Positions 63,024 to 64,000 of a DNA stretch of 64,000 bases are shown in pieces. The stretch comes from an uncultured Sphingomonadaceae bacterium. GTDB lineage: Bacteria; Pseudomonadota; Alphaproteobacteria; Sphingomonadales; Sphingomonadaceae. The position numbers and the translations under genes were made by a program. Below the pieces are notes generated by a model. The model searched no databases, was not told the DNA's origin, and saw only the letters and a program-made list of their open reading frames with translations. Within the stretch, counting starts at the first letter, position 1. Each line of letters begins with the position of its first letter. Location: the NCBI GenBank assembly GCA_947499975.1, contig CANMQE010000002.1, positions 248,001 through 312,000 on the forward strand. The letters run 5' to 3'.

Positions 63024-64000
63024 ATGAAATCTGCAATTCTGAAACTGGGCGCAGTGGGTGCAACAGCACTTCTCGCCACCAGCCCGGCCTACGCCGCCGC
63101 GCCTGCTGCCGATGTGGCAGCGGATGTCGTCAGCGGCGGAACGGCCTATATCTTCAACACGCTGCTGTTCCTTATCGGAGGCTTCCTGGTGATGTGGATG
63201 GCAGCGGGCTTTGCCATGCTGGAGGCGGGCCTCGTGCGCGCCAAGAACACCTCCACGCAGTGCCTCAAGAACATCGGCCTCTATTCGATCGCCGGCCTGA
63301 TGTTCTGGATAATCGGCTACAACATTGCCTATCCGGGCGACATGGGGGCCGACTGGAACGGCTTTATCGGCGGTTTCAACGGCGTCTATTCAATGCAGGC
63401 CGTGGGCGAGGCTGACACCGGCACGGGCTATTCCGTCGCATCGGACTGGTTCTTCCAGATGGTGTTCTGCGCCACTACCGCCTCGATCGTTTCGGGCACG
63501 CTGGCCGAACGCATCAAGATCGTGCCGTTCTTCATCTTCGTGACCATCCTTACCGCCGTGATCTATCCGGTCGTGGTGAGCTGGGAATGGGGCGGCGGCT
63601 TCCTCGACACCGACTGGGGCTTCTCCGACTTTGCAGGTTCCACCCTGGTCCACTCAACCGGCGGCTGGGCTGCCCTGGTCGGCGCGCTGATCCTCGGCCC
63701 GCGTCTTGGACGCTACGTGGACGGCAAGGTGCAGGTCTTTCCCGGAACGAACATTCCGCTGGCAACGCTTGGCACCTTCATCCTGTGGCTCGGCTGGTTC
63801 GGCTTCAACGGCGCCTCGCAGCTGGCGATGGGCACCGTGGGTGACGTGTCCGACGTGTCGAAGATCTTCGTGAACACCAACATGGCTGCCTGCGGCGGCG
63901 TGGTGGTCGCGATCATCCTGACGCAGATCCGCTACAAGAAAGCCGACGTGACGATGGCCATGAACGGCGCACTTGCCGGCCTCGTATCGATCACCGCAGA
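63024..64000 (+). CDS. amt: ammonium transporter, 3' end outside window
   Basis: The first ~325 residues of an Amt/Rh channel; the frame is open at the window end. It starts MKSAILKLGAVGATALLATSPAYA, a signal peptide, then TAYIFNTLLFLIGGFLVMWMAAGFAMLEAGLVRAKNTSTQCLKNIGLYSIAGLMFWIIGY (helices 1-2). FFQMVFCATTASIVSGTLAERIK (about 148-170) and STLVHSTGGWAALVGALILGPRLG (about 203-226, containing the pore His) follow. The start ATG at 63024 has GGGGTCTGAG upstream. It pairs with the upstream PII gene under one sigma-54 promoter, so it is expected to be expressed at low nitrogen. Confidence 0.93.
   Translation, partial: MKSAILKLGAVGATALLATSPAYAAAPAADVAADVVSGGTAYIFNTLLFLIGGFLVMWMAAGFAMLEAGLVRAKNTSTQCLKNIGLYSIAGLMFWIIGYNIAYPGDMGADWNGFIGGFNGVYSMQAVGEADTGTGYSVASDWFFQMVFCATTASIVSGTLAERIKIVPFFIFVTILTAVIYPVVVSWEWGGGFLDTDWGFSDFAGSTLVHSTGGWAALVGALILGPRLGRYVDGKVQVFPGTNIPLATLGTFILWLGWFGFNGASQLAMGTVGDVSDVSKIFVNTNMAACGGVVVAIILTQIRYKKADVTMAMNGALAGLVSITA

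Overview
The window is 64 kb of GC-rich, gene-dense chromosomal DNA. Its gene content points to an alphaproteobacterium of the order Sphingomonadales, most likely near Erythrobacteraceae. Supporting genes are the DUF3035 (BamF-like) lipoprotein beside lspA, the division-site ATPase MipZ, a petABC cytochrome bc1 operon with a twin-arginine Rieske protein, a TonB/ExbB/multiple-ExbD cluster, a ligase-associated Lhr-type helicase, and many OmpA-type lipoproteins. The genus cannot be fixed from the sequence alone. I found no prophage, insertion sequence, CRISPR array or rRNA. The window is mostly core genome.

Layout. 1-8.7 kb: the end of an RND efflux pump, a DUF445 protein, a secreted orphan, etfBA, an ExoD-like protein, sucC, an IMPase/CysQ-type phosphatase and an OmpA lipoprotein. 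8.7-20.3 kb: a CNNM/CorC-type membrane protein, then a long leftward run of overlapping genes (purE, purK, folA, dipeptidase, ribF, GDPD-like, ileS, lspA, DUF3035), with gpmA upstream. 20.4-29.3 kb: tRNA-Thr, two bacterial-PH-domain membrane proteins, a GNAT, threonine aldolase, a DMT transporter, a sugar-nucleotide/SDR protein, pepN and pgeF. 29.5-35.5 kb: petABC, apt, a CPA1-type antiporter with a TrkA-like tail, an OmpA lipoprotein and tRNA-Gly. 35.5-42.4 kb: panC, mipZ, a membrane J-domain protein, phosphomannomutase, a DUF2059 protein and the DEXH helicase. 42.4-46.3 kb: a leftward tonB-exbB-exbD-exbD-exbD cluster ending in a PhyH-type dioxygenase gene interrupted by an in-frame stop. 46.7-53.8 kb: a lipoprotein, hom, glpX, membrane proteins, prs, hisN and a gamma-glutamylcyclotransferase-like protein. 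53.9-64 kb: rpmI-rplT, an AraC-type regulator, pheST, prfC, a PNPOx-like protein, an EEP hydrolase, and a sigma-54-type promoter ahead of the PII gene and amt (cut by the window end).

The most unusual signal is not a gene. An intergenic repeat occurs three times (about 10.0, 20.5 and 51.5 kb; the last copy is 5'-truncated). It has constant boxes that can pair with each other (TCCTCGC with GCGAGGA). Between and around the boxes are hairpins whose stem sequences differ between copies while base pairing is kept, so the structure itself appears to be maintained.

Other points of note: the nonsense codon in the dioxygenase gene; a GDPD-family protein whose usual HD motif reads SE; a shared promoter style (TTGACN-like -35, then a G/C-rich discriminator right after the -10) at tRNA and translation genes; a palindrome over the -35 of the etfBA promoter; and a hairpin that would bury the Shine-Dalgarno sequence of the gene after etfA.
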